From positions 4,238,826 through 4,302,825 of the forward strand of contig NZ_HG964497.1 of the NCBI RefSeq assembly GCF_000613125.1: a stretch of 64,000 nt of DNA, written 5' to 3'. The position numbers and the translations under genes were made by a program. The notes beneath the pieces were generated by a model. That model made no database searches, was not told the origin of the DNA, and was given only the letters and a program-made list of their open reading frames with translations. This document shows, piece after piece, positions 51,235-59,629 of this stretch. Positions within the stretch are counted from its first letter, which is position 1, and every line of letters begins with the position of its first letter. This DNA is from Bacillus sp. EB01 (GTDB lineage: Bacteria > Bacillota > Bacilli > Bacillales > Cytobacillaceae).

Positions 51235-53106
51235 GTGATTTGTGTGATATATCGTACACTGATAATTGTTGGAACATTATTAACCGGACTTTACATATAC
51301 TCGATAAGTAATACAGGACTATCGGACCCAATCCCATTCCTGGCCATTTTGCTTTGCCTTTTTTCTCTCATCCAGATACATCTTGCAGAAAAAAACCGGT
51401 CAAAGGTAAAGAAAACACAGGAAGAACTTATCGAAAACAATCTCCGCCTTGAATCCATTTTCAGCCATTCCGCGCTTGGTATTTGGCTTGCCGACAAGGA
51501 TGGCAATCTAATTGATGCAAATCCTAAATTCCAGGAAATGCTTGGGTTTGCAAAAGAAGAACTTTTAGGTATCTCGTTTCTTGAATTTACAAATAGAGAC
51601 GATTTTGAAAAGGATAAAGATTTTTTTCGCCAACAATTGAAAGGAAAACTGCCTTATACAAAGGAGAAGCGATTTCGGAGAAAGGATGGATCAATATTTA
51701 TTGGTAAGCTATGCGTCTCGTTTGTCCTGGACCCATCAGGTGATGTGTCATACGCAATAGCCAACGTCGAAGATATCACGAAAGAAAAACTGCTGAAAAA
51801 AGATCTGGAGGAGAGCAAGAAGCGGTACCGTGATCTTGTTGCGTATTCCCCTGAACCAATAGTTGTCCATCGTAAAGGGCAAATTATCTTCGCAAATAAT
51901 AAGGCTGCTTCCCTCCTTGGCATGTCAATTAAAGAAATCCTTCAGCGTCGTATTTACGATTTTATCAGCCAGAGCTATCATAAAAAAACCAATGAAGTGC
52001 TCACTGAACTTCAGGAAACTTGGGGTGAAACCGAAATCCGGAATTTAACTATTTCCGCTCCAAATGGAAGGAAAATCACCATCGAGATGACTCATAAGGC
52101 GATTGAATATGAAGGTGAGCCCTCAATCCTCGCGATCTTCCGCGACGTGACTGCGAGAAGAAAGCTTGAGAAAAGTCTGCGGAAGGCAAATGAACGGTAC
52201 CGGTTCATTACGGAAAACTCAAAGGACATGATTGCATTCCTATCCCCAACCGGCGTTTATGATTTCATATCAGCATCCTGCAGGGAAACGCTTGGCTTTG
52301 AACCAAATGAATTGATAGGTAAAAACGTCTTTAGCTTTCTTCATGAGGATGATGTCGAAAAGTTCGAGCAACGGAGGCTGCTTTTGGACGAGAAAAAAGA
52401 GGACTATTTCTCACTCCTCTATCGTTACAAAATAAAAAATGGCGGTTTCATTTGGCTTGAAACGGTTGCAAAATCACTCCGGAATGATAAAGGTGAAGTC
52501 GAATCGATTTTGGCAGTTTCCCGTGATGCTACCCAACGTATGGAAAAGGAAGCGAGCCTTGAATCAGCGAATGATTTTTTAAAAATGTTATCATCCATGG
52601 ATGGATTAACCGGCATTCCAAATCGCCGCTATATGGAGGAATCGTTAGAAAAAGAGTGGGAACGCAATAAGCTGCATGGCACCCCTCTTTCCGCGATTAT
52701 GCTCGATATAGATTGCTTTAAACAATATAACGATACATTTGGACATCTTGCCGGGGATGATGCCTTAAAGAGGGTCGCTTCTACGATTCGTGAAACAGTA
52801 AAACGCCCGCGGGATTTGGCGGCCCGTTATGGCGGTGAAGAATTTATCGTTCTTCTGCCGGAAACCGATACAGCCGGCGCAATGATGATTGCCGACACGA
52901 TCAGGAAAACAGTAAGAGACTTACAGATCCCCCATTCCGCCTCGGCGGTTGATGAAGTTGTCACTGTCTGCGCTGGGTATGCGACCATCGTCCCTGACAA
53001 TCAATTTTCACCGCATCACCTGTTAAGTGCAGCGGATGCCGCCCTCTACAAGGCTAAAAGAGCAGGAAAAAATACAAACCGCGAAAAGAAAGACATGTCT
53101 GTCTAA
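51235..53106 (+). CDS. PAS-containing membrane diguanylate cyclase
   Basis: A 623-residue protein: two short N-terminal membrane segments (about 5-20 and 33-50), three PAS domains (about 70-190, 200-315 and 325-435) and a GGDEF domain (about 450-615) with an intact GGEEF active site. RPRD lies exactly five residues before GGEEF, the RxxD inhibitory site that senses c-di-GMP. It makes c-di-GMP from two GTP. The start is uncertain: GTG 51235 lies only 9 bases after a TATAAT, which would make a leaderless or very short-leader transcript; GTG 51244 is an alternative. Confidence 0.88.
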   Translation: MICVIYRTLIIVGTLLTGLYIYSISNTGLSDPIPFLAILLCLFSLIQIHLAEKNRSKVKKTQEELIENNLRLESIFSHSALGIWLADKDGNLIDANPKFQEMLGFAKEELLGISFLEFTNRDDFEKDKDFFRQQLKGKLPYTKEKRFRRKDGSIFIGKLCVSFVLDPSGDVSYAIANVEDITKEKLLKKDLEESKKRYRDLVAYSPEPIVVHRKGQIIFANNKAASLLGMSIKEILQRRIYDFISQSYHKKTNEVLTELQETWGETEIRNLTISAPNGRKITIEMTHKAIEYEGEPSILAIFRDVTARRKLEKSLRKANERYRFITENSKDMIAFLSPTGVYDFISASCRETLGFEPNELIGKNVFSFLHEDDVEKFEQRRLLLDEKKEDYFSLLYRYKIKNGGFIWLETVAKSLRNDKGEVESILAVSRDATQRMEKEASLESANDFLKMLSSMDGLTGIPNRRYMEESLEKEWERNKLHGTPLSAIMLDIDCFKQYNDTFGHLAGDDALKRVASTIRETVKRPRDLAARYGGEEFIVLLPETDTAGAMMIADTIRKTVRDLQIPHSASAVDEVVTVCAGYATIVPDNQFSPHHLLSAADAALYKAKRAGKNTNREKKDMSV

Positions 53107-53109
53107 TCG

Positions 53110-53145
53110 AAAGGGACGCACCGCAACGGGTACGTCCCTTTTTTG
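53110..53145 (+). terminator. Terminator of the diguanylate cyclase gene
   Basis: AAGGGACG-CACCGCAACGGGTA-CGTCCCTT followed by TTTTT. Confidence 0.82.
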
Positions 53146-53159
53146 ATAGATTATAGAAA

Positions 53160-54407
53160 TTAAAACGCCCTCATGCAAATTGGTTTTTCTGGCGATTGGA
53201 ACGCTCTTACTACCATTTCAAAGAAGGAAGAATCTGAAATTCGCAGCCTGCCATAACCATAAAGCCGCCTTGCATCCACCGCACCAATAAACAAGGAAGA
53301 CAGGTCAGCAATGTCCAACTCGATATCAAATTCAGCTTCCTGTAATTCGGCCGTTGAAATTATCCCGTTTGTAAAGCGCAGTCCGAGTTTACGAGGTTCA
53401 TTTAATTCAAAGCTGTCGGTTACTGTCAATGAAAAGCAGGTGCTCACTCCGTTAAAATTACGTCCTTCAAGGTCACTTATTAAAGAATCAAAATCTAGCA
53501 CTTTGTACATGATTCCTACCCCGGCTGTATTGGATTCGTGGTAAACGCTCGGAATCAGGTTGCCGCTGCCATTACGGACATCCCCAAGCATAAATTCAAG
53601 TGCGTCATCCTGGGTATTAATTATTACCCGTTCTATCTGGTCAGATTGGGTGTGGAGAAATGTGGCCAAGCAGGCTAGAGCGTCCGGCGTTTCATACACC
53701 ATTTCCCTGATTACCAGATTGTTGCGCAGGAAATTGCTGCTTGCTGCTGGTTCGAACCCAAAAATAAGATAACCTTTTAATTGGTCTCCTTCAATCGCTC
53801 CTACAACCCGATTATCCGGATTTTTAAAGATGGCAGCTGAATCCCAATCAGTTTTCATTATCATTCCATGTGTCCTGGCAGCATATCGATTATGGCATTC
53901 CTTAATTTTCTCTTGGTCCCCCGCTGTAAGCAGGGATAGTCCTTCCTTGCTTACCAGTGGAAAGCTGTTCGGGGTTATTCTATATTGGTTCATTTTTGGA
54001 CCATAACCAAACCCCATTTTTTTATAAAAATCAGGTCGGAATGGGTATAGCATAGCGTAAGAAACGCCTTGTTCACGGAAGTGGCGGAGGTAGAATTCAA
54101 CCAGCGCCTTGGCCACCTTCTCTTTTTTATGTAAAAGATCGACCGCAACAGAGCCTATCCCGCCAGTGCGGACTATTATTCCAAAAAAATTCATCTCAAA
54201 AGTATTAAGCCTCATTCCGCCTAGCAGCTTACTATCTCTAAATAGCCCATAATATTCTGTGTTCCCTGATTCTTCTTGGTTCTTAAAATAAGTATCGGCA
54301 AGCTTTTGCTTATATTCATCGGTATTTTCCCGATTGGCTGGATACGCCTGCACTGTGATATCGGCAAACTCCAAAAGCTCTTCTCTATTAAGCTTCTTTA
54401 TTTCCAT
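53160..54407 (-). CDS. Eis-like GNAT acetyltransferase with C-terminal SCP2-like domain
   Basis: A 415-residue protein with two GNAT-like halves and a C-terminal SCP2-type domain (about 290-415), the Eis layout. GGIGSVAVDLLHKKEKVAKA carries the acetyl-CoA loop and LYPFRPDFYKKMGFGYG follows. Relatives acetylate aminoglycosides or other amines; the substrate here is unknown. ATG 54407 follows GGAGGGAATACGT. It lies 14 bases after the preceding GNAT gene, so they are co-transcribed. Confidence 0.82.
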   Translation of the reverse strand: MEIKKLNREELLEFADITVQAYPANRENTDEYKQKLADTYFKNQEESGNTEYYGLFRDSKLLGGMRLNTFEMNFFGIIVRTGGIGSVAVDLLHKKEKVAKALVEFYLRHFREQGVSYAMLYPFRPDFYKKMGFGYGPKMNQYRITPNSFPLVSKEGLSLLTAGDQEKIKECHNRYAARTHGMIMKTDWDSAAIFKNPDNRVVGAIEGDQLKGYLIFGFEPAASSNFLRNNLVIREMVYETPDALACLATFLHTQSDQIERVIINTQDDALEFMLGDVRNGSGNLIPSVYHESNTAGVGIMYKVLDFDSLISDLEGRNFNGVSTCFSLTVTDSFELNEPRKLGLRFTNGIISTAELQEAEFDIELDIADLSSLFIGAVDARRLYGYGRLRISDSSFFEMVVRAFQSPEKPICMRAF

Positions 54408-54421
54408 ACGTATTCCCTCCA

Positions 54422-55303
54422 CTAGACCATTTTCTTGTTCATCATCACTTGATTGACAAATGGTTTAAAGCCGATTTTCTTTAGAACTTCATGGGGGAGT
54501 TTGCTTTTTTCCAGTGGAAGGTTTAGGACTACCCTTCTGATATCATCATCAAACGGGCCGAAACAGTAGTTTACTAGTGCCTGTATGATTTCACGGCTAT
54601 CTGCTCTTGTTTCATCGGATTCGCACTGGTAAATAGTCGTTGCGATGTGCTTCCCTTTTTCATTGAATGCTTTCCTAAAGTATGCATATCCTGCGTCCCG
54701 GCCGTTTCCGTCAGCCAGTATAACAGCTTCTGCATCCCGGGCGCTTTGCCAGTGGGTTTGCCAAGGATTCTCACCTTTATAAAATGGCAGCAGGCCTGCC
54801 TGAATTGGATATGCTTTACGTAGTCTATACGTTGAATTATGTGCAATTGGATTTTCGGTTAGTTTACCGGCCAGTTCCAGATACTCAAGGTTATCAACTA
54901 TTTCGTAACCGACACTTTCATAAAGCGCAATCGCTTTGTCATTACCCGTAATGGCTTCAAGCATCGCGAGTTCAACGCCCTCTTGTTTGTAAATATCGAG
55001 CGTTGCGTTGATTAGCGCCCGGCCAACGCCTTGTTTCCGGAACTTTGTGGCAACCGCAGTCCCGCCGTTCCAGGCTATTTTCGTACCATTGATCAATCGG
55101 ATACCGTTAACGATAAGCCCGGCAGGCTCTCCATCGAAGAAAGCGGCCACACTCAGTGAGGGTTTTAGATTCTCCATCGGAAACCTTCTTAGAAACATTT
55201 CATGTGTCATGTTCAAATTAACAAAATACCCCTCAAAACCTGTGTTCCATGCTGTCAAAGCTTGATCATATGTACATTCAGTAAGCCTCTTTATCTCCAG
55301 CAT
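54422..55303 (-). CDS. GNAT-family N-acetyltransferase
   Basis: A 293-residue protein with an N-terminal GNAT domain (about 1-150) containing GTAVATKFRKQGVGRALINA and KAIALYESVGYEIV, then a C-terminal region that may be a degenerate second GNAT fold. ATG 55303 is preceded by GGGGGAGCGGGA. Operonic with the following Eis-like gene. Substrate unknown. Confidence 0.8.
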   Translation of the reverse strand: MLEIKRLTECTYDQALTAWNTGFEGYFVNLNMTHEMFLRRFPMENLKPSLSVAAFFDGEPAGLIVNGIRLINGTKIAWNGGTAVATKFRKQGVGRALINATLDIYKQEGVELAMLEAITGNDKAIALYESVGYEIVDNLEYLELAGKLTENPIAHNSTYRLRKAYPIQAGLLPFYKGENPWQTHWQSARDAEAVILADGNGRDAGYAYFRKAFNEKGKHIATTIYQCESDETRADSREIIQALVNYCFGPFDDDIRRVVLNLPLEKSKLPHEVLKKIGFKPFVNQVMMNKKMV

Positions 55304-55369
55304 TCCCGCTCCCCCATTTTCTGTTTTTATTACCATACTTTCTCAGTTTAAATGGCAGTGGTGGTTTGG

Positions 55370-55921
55370 TCAAAAATGATGCAAAGGCGAAGGGGAATAG
55401 TGATAGCTAAGGTAATTTTCGGTTTGAGGTTCAGGAAAAAAGGAAAGGATTTTGTTTGTGGTAACCAAATCGGAATTTCCAATACGGGCGTAGATGGGGT
55501 AACTGCTCCAAATGTAGTCCTCCAACTTTTTGACCAGACCTGCTTTAAGAGGATTCAGGTGGATGTACTTGCTTAGGTCGACTACATACCTCCAGCTATC
55601 TACAAGAACAGCACTGTATCGTTTATCAAAAACATGGCCGGAATGACCATTCTTTTTATTGAAGAAATTTCTATAATTCCAATTGATGAATTGCATGATT
55701 TTTGATATAGGATGGGAAATTGTTTCGATTTGCAGATGGACGTGGTTTGTCATTAAGCAGAATGCGTGGAGTTTGAAAGGATAGCGTTTCATTGCGATTT
55801 CCAAGAATAATAGGAATGCCTGCCTGTCCTCATTGGAGTAAAATAAAGCGGCTCTTCTGGTTCCGCGGCAGGTGATGTGGTACATAGCACCTGGAATCCA
55901 CTTTCGATTTCTATTATACAA
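55370..55921 (-). CDS. REP-associated tyrosine transposase (Y1/HUH family)
   Basis: A single-strand DNA transposase-like protein of about 183 residues. The HUH motif reads TNHVHLQIE (about residue 60), and the C-terminal DLSKYIHLNPLKAGLV contains the catalytic Tyr region. It begins WIPGAMYHITCRGTRRAALF, the family's opening. Such RAYTs are domesticated IS200/IS605 relatives that act on palindromic REP sequences. TTG 55921 is preferred over TTG 55930 because AAAGGGG lies eight bases upstream of it. No inverted-repeat insertion ends or target duplication are visible around it. Confidence 0.82.
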   Translation of the reverse strand: MYNRNRKWIPGAMYHITCRGTRRAALFYSNEDRQAFLLFLEIAMKRYPFKLHAFCLMTNHVHLQIETISHPISKIMQFINWNYRNFFNKKNGHSGHVFDKRYSAVLVDSWRYVVDLSKYIHLNPLKAGLVKKLEDYIWSSYPIYARIGNSDLVTTNKILSFFPEPQTENYLSYHYSPSPLHHF

Positions 55922-56061
55922 TTGAGACAACCCCTTTTAGTTAATTCTGATGGAGATATGTGGTAATAGTTTGCAATTTGAGTTTACCTTTTTTTGGTGG
56001 GTATTACAAATTTTGAATGATAAGAAAACAAATTGTATTTTCCGTGAAACATCTCCGGGCG

Positions 56062-56350
56062 ACTAGTTAATTTTCACTACATTGATTTTAATTTTATGGT
56101 TGTTTAGAGCCATGTTAATACAATTTTATAGTACTCTATAGTATGGTTACTGCCAGTTAGTAACTAACCCCTGCACGGCATAGACTAGTCCCTGCCTGAC
56201 AGCTACTAGTGATTTGTCCGCTAATAAGTTCATCAATCACTAGTCGCATCTAAGTCATTGACTAGTTAATAATTTACCAACCTAACACTTTTTTACTAGA
56301 AAATAAAAAAATGATATTCAACAAAACTTTACACCCAAAATAGTACTAGT
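56062..56350. repeat. Array of six ACTAGT palindromes
   Basis: ACTAGT occurs at 56062, 56184, 56205, 56239, 56261 and 56345 within 289 bases, where chance predicts fewer than one. Two pairs have start-to-start spacings of 21 and 22 bases, about two helical turns. Another palindrome, GTTAGTAACTAAC (about 56155), lies between. The array fills the divergent region between the transposase gene and the FAD protein gene (56446), ending about 27 bases before the latter's -35 box. The rest of the 515-base gap (55922-56061) is AT-rich and shows nothing. Confidence 0.7.
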
Positions 56351-56376
56351 GAACCCTCCCTCATCAAGCACATTAA

Positions 56377-56406
56377 TTGACCTTCTGGAAGAAATTACAC
56401 TACAAT
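56377..56406 (+). promoter_or_regulatory. Sigma-A-type promoter of the FAD protein gene
   Basis: TTGACC (56377-56382), an 18-base spacer and TACAAT (56401-56406). Transcription would start near 56413, 33 bases before the start codon. Confidence 0.6.
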
Positions 56407-56445
56407 TATGATGTTTGATTAAGTACATAAATAGGAGGCTGCAAC

Positions 56446-57018
56446 ATGTTTGATATTGTTATTATTGGAGCAGGTCCTGCTGGATCCAGCGCAGCACTTT
56501 TTGCCGCTAAAGCAGGTAAGAAAACCGTTGTCATCGATAGCGACAAAGGCATGACGAAGCGCGCATGGCTAGAAAATCATTACGGCGTCAGTGAAATTTC
56601 CGGTCCTGACTTAATTGAAACTGGAAAAGCACAGTCGAAAAAATTCGGCGCCGAATATGTTGAAGATGCTGCTACCAGCGTTGAAAAAATTGAAGGCGGA
56701 TTCAAAGTTGCGACAGAAAACAATGGCAGCTATGAAGGTACTCATGTTATTTTTGCCACTGGTGTATCGGTGGACCTTGCTGAAAAGCTTGGTGTTGCGA
56801 CCAAACCTGGTACAGAGCCAAGAATCAAGACAGTACTTGATGTAGAGACGACAGGTAAGACAAATGTTGAAGGTGCCTGGGCAGCTGGAACTGTAGCTGG
56901 TGTTAGCGTCCATACTATTATTACTGCAGGAGACGGTGCAAAGGTAGCAATCAACGTTATTAGTGTGTTGAACGGCGAGCGCTACGTTGACCACGATGTC
57001 CTGAAACCAAAAGAATAA
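56446..57018 (+). CDS. Minimal thioredoxin-reductase-like FAD protein
   Basis: A 190-residue protein with the FAD-binding dinucleotide motif IVIIGAGPAGSSAALFAAKA at the start, then HVIFATGVSVD, and NVEGAWAAGTVAGVSVH near the end. It resembles only the FAD halves of thioredoxin reductase, with the NADPH domain and the redox CxxC missing. In thioredoxin reductase the late motif is AAGD; here the Asp is Thr (AAGT), which may reduce FAD binding. Ordinary length for its own small family in bacilli. Function unknown. AGGAGGCTGCAAC precedes the ATG. Confidence 0.78.
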   Translation: MFDIVIIGAGPAGSSAALFAAKAGKKTVVIDSDKGMTKRAWLENHYGVSEISGPDLIETGKAQSKKFGAEYVEDAATSVEKIEGGFKVATENNGSYEGTHVIFATGVSVDLAEKLGVATKPGTEPRIKTVLDVETTGKTNVEGAWAAGTVAGVSVHTIITAGDGAKVAINVISVLNGERYVDHDVLKPKE

Positions 57019-57031
57019 ACTGAACCGACAG

Positions 57032-57062
57032 AACGGCCATGCTCATGCAGGGCCGTTTTTTC
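57032..57062 (+). terminator. Terminator of the FAD protein gene
   Basis: AACGGCC-ATGCTCATGCA-GGGCCGTT hairpin followed by TTTTC, just after the stop. Confidence 0.82.
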
Positions 57063-57119
57063 ATAACTATTCCTTTTTTGGGAGATAATAACCCCATCAT
57101 TCAGACGGGTGGACAAAGC

Positions 57120-57695
57120 ATGTTAGACCGCAGCATAATTATTTTCCTTGTAACTGCAGGCCTGGCAGGAACCTTATGGGTCATGCGCAATAATTGGAAA
57201 AGGTATCTTCTCTTGTATATTATCAGTTCATTTACAGGAAACTTAATTTGCTATACTTTTACAAGTGTGGGTTTATATACGTTTCCGTACATTCCCTTCC
57301 ATGGCGGGCTTATTATGCCAGTAGGGATTGTGGCGACAGTTTTCCCTTTCATTGTTCTGATCGGGGTCCGCTTTGCTCCAGAAAAATGGGCATGGAAGAT
57401 TCCATTTTATTGGGGTGTCGTCCATTTAGGCCTACTTGGCGAAGTATTATTGAAGTATACCGCCATTTTTAAGTTTAATTCAGCTTGGGATTTGTGGGAT
57501 TCATACACAATTTGGTGGATATATCTACTTTTATTCGACATCCTGGGCAGAAAAATAGTTCCTTTGGATTCTCGCAAACCCATCCCAGACTCTACTTTCC
57601 GTTATGGGAATTGGGGCTGGATTATCATTCATGTCATTTTGATTGTAACGATTTTCCTTGCAGGTGTTTATACTGGGGTGACTTTATTTAAATGA
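57120..57695 (+). CDS. Integral membrane protein, possibly CBO0543 family
   Basis: A 191-residue protein with about five or six membrane segments. FHGGLIMPVGIVATVFPFIV and the late FRYGNWGWIIIHVILIV are its most distinctive parts and resemble the uncharacterised CBO0543 family. ATG 57120 (MLDRSIIIF) follows GGTGGACAAAGC; a longer in-frame start would overlap the upstream terminator. Its last 28 bases overlap the 3' end of the convergent GGDEF gene. Confidence 0.6.
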   Translation: MLDRSIIIFLVTAGLAGTLWVMRNNWKRYLLLYIISSFTGNLICYTFTSVGLYTFPYIPFHGGLIMPVGIVATVFPFIVLIGVRFAPEKWAWKIPFYWGVVHLGLLGEVLLKYTAIFKFNSAWDLWDSYTIWWIYLLLFDILGRKIVPLDSRKPIPDSTFRYGNWGWIIIHVILIVTIFLAGVYTGVTLFK

Positions 57696-58657
57696 GCTTT
57701 TTCACAATCTTCAAGGGTTAGGTATACGCTCTTTTTCATAGCTTTACATCTTTGTTTTAAATCTGCGGATTGCTTGCTCAGTTCATCAACAGAAGAATAG
57801 TGACGTGATTTGTTTTGCATGACCGCAATCGAAATACCCATTAAAGGGGTATCTTCTAGTTTTCCTCTTCGGTTTACAGCCATAACATACCCACGTTCAA
57901 GTTCTTCTTCGGAATAATATACCCTTGCCATAGAATCGAAGCGGTTAATGATTTCAGTACAGATCGAGATATAATCATGATACGGAACAATTCCAATAAA
58001 ATCGTCACCACCAATGTGGCCGACAAAACAAGTTGAAGTTTCTTCTTTACAAATCGCATCACTAATAATTACTGCGGTTTTTCGTATAACCTCATCGCCC
58101 CATTTAAAACCATATGTATCGTTAAATACCTTGAAGGAGTTTATATCCAAATAAAAAATTGTATATTTATCATAATTCAAAGCCTTGGATAGTGCTTCTT
58201 TTATCCCATGATTGCCGGGAAGTCCGGTCAAAGGATTTGAGTAGCGGGCAATTTCCACTTGGATCTCCGCCATTTTGATTAACAGATTCTTTATACTGAC
58301 AATCCCAAACATACTGCCTTCTAGAGTAACAATGACATAATCATAAAGATTTTCCTGGCTGCGCTTCATAGCTAGTGAGCTTACTTTTGATATTGGTAAA
58401 GAATATTCAACAATCAGAGGATTTTTGTTCATGACGAGGTCTACTGTTCGTTTTATGAATAGGTCAAAGCCATACTTTGCTGAAAGCTTTTGGTAAAACT
58501 GTGTTTTCATGACAAGACCCAGCGGCTGATTGTTTTTTACCACAACAATTCCTTCAAGGGAAGGATCTTCCTTAAAAGATCCATACACATCCTCACACTT
58601 AACACTTGGAGGAACCACGAGGACCTTTTCTGCAATTTCCCCAATCATAGTTTGCAT
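57668..58657 (-). CDS. CBS-GGDEF protein (second half of a split EAL-CBS-GGDEF module)
   Basis: A 329-residue protein with a CBS-like pair (about 1-140, GIVVVKNNQPLGLVMKTQFY, then LVMNKNPLIVEYSLPI) and a GGDEF domain (about 150-310) whose start is NPLTGLPGN and whose active site reads GGDDF rather than GG[DE]EF. No RxxD inhibitory site is seen. This order directly follows an EAL gene 28 bases upstream. ATG 58657 follows AGAAGGTTGTCGA; an in-frame TTG lies 24 bases earlier. Whether it makes c-di-GMP is uncertain because of GGDDF. Confidence 0.8.
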   Translation of the reverse strand: MQTMIGEIAEKVLVVPPSVKCEDVYGSFKEDPSLEGIVVVKNNQPLGLVMKTQFYQKLSAKYGFDLFIKRTVDLVMNKNPLIVEYSLPISKVSSLAMKRSQENLYDYVIVTLEGSMFGIVSIKNLLIKMAEIQVEIARYSNPLTGLPGNHGIKEALSKALNYDKYTIFYLDINSFKVFNDTYGFKWGDEVIRKTAVIISDAICKEETSTCFVGHIGGDDFIGIVPYHDYISICTEIINRFDSMARVYYSEEELERGYVMAVNRRGKLEDTPLMGISIAVMQNKSRHYSSVDELSKQSADLKQRCKAMKKSVYLTLEDCEKAHLNKVTPV

Positions 58658-58685
58658 TCGACAACCTTCTTTTCTAGTCAAAGTA

Positions 58686-59501
58686 TTATAGTTGAGCAGG
58701 TCTTCCTAAATAAAATCCCTGCCCATATTCCACACCTGCCTGCCTGGCTATTTCAACCTGCTCCTCTTTTTCTATCCCCTCGAGTGTTAAGGGTACCCCC
58801 TCACTTTTGAAATAAGAGGAAATCCAATGCAGAAAGTTTTGCTTCTTGACCGACTGTTCAAGCCCTGCACAAAAGTATCTATCCAATTTGATAAAATCCG
58901 GCTCTAATTCAAGGGCAATTCTTAAAGAGGATTGCCCTTTTCCTAGATCATCCAGAGCAAATTTAAAACCGGCTCTCTTTAGTATACCAATTCCTTCCTT
59001 TAATTTGGAAACATTCTGAACACTTTCTGCCTCGTTTAGTTCAAATAGGATGTCCACTGGTTCCAAGTTCACGTCTTCTACAACATTCATAAGGCTATAG
59101 TAAAAGGAGCGATCCATAAGTGTGGACGGAAATATATTAACAGATAGTTGCAGGCCAACCCCTTTGTTGCACAAATCAAAGGTAGTAATACTATTTAAAG
59201 CAGAATTCATATCGAGTTCAAACAATTTTCTTTGTTTTTTTGCCAAAGAAAAAAGGTTTTCAGGGCTATGTATTTTGGTACTTCGAATCAAACTCTCGAA
59301 TCCGAACAATCCCCCTCCTTGCAAGGAATAGATTGGTTGGAAAACATGTGATAAATGTCCTGGGTAAAAATATGACTTAGGTCCAATATGTTGTCCGACA
59401 ACATTCTTCAAAAAATCCACTTCCCGAAAAGTAATGTTCTTCTTTTTACATTGTATAGTGCGAATGTTAAGAGATTGTAAGCTTAATGTTAACATTGGCA
59501 A
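58686..59501 (-). CDS. EAL-domain c-di-GMP phosphodiesterase
   Basis: A 271-residue EAL protein. Key motifs: GFESLIR (an ESL variant of EAL) near residue 73, NIFPS, ILFELNEAE, KFALDDLGKGQSSL (metal Asp pair) near 180, FIKLDR, LEGIE and GQGFYLGRP. All metal and catalytic residues appear present, so it should hydrolyse c-di-GMP. The start is uncertain; the frame opens at TTG 59501, with ATG 59495 as an alternative and no good ribosome-binding site at either. It is followed by the CBS-GGDEF gene in the same operon. Confidence 0.8.
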   Translation of the reverse strand: MPMLTLSLQSLNIRTIQCKKKNITFREVDFLKNVVGQHIGPKSYFYPGHLSHVFQPIYSLQGGGLFGFESLIRSTKIHSPENLFSLAKKQRKLFELDMNSALNSITTFDLCNKGVGLQLSVNIFPSTLMDRSFYYSLMNVVEDVNLEPVDILFELNEAESVQNVSKLKEGIGILKRAGFKFALDDLGKGQSSLRIALELEPDFIKLDRYFCAGLEQSVKKQNFLHWISSYFKSEGVPLTLEGIEKEEQVEIARQAGVEYGQGFYLGRPAQL

Positions 59502-59629
59502 AAATAGCTAAAAAATTGTATCCATTTTCCTAGTGAAAATAATATTAAAAATTTGTTCACTATTTCACTTAAAAGATTGTGAAACTTTGAGCATAATAAA
59601 GTATACTATATACAAAAGGAGTGATTCGG

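Noticed and set aside
55337..56445. A complete insertion sequence around the Y1 transposase
   Set aside because: No target duplication, no hairpin ends at consistent positions and no accessory gene were found; the gene looks domesticated.
59550..59590. Rex-type site before the NDH-2 gene (TTCACTATTTCAC, TTGTGAAAC)
   Set aside because: The half-sites are imperfect and the spacing does not match the Rex palindrome.
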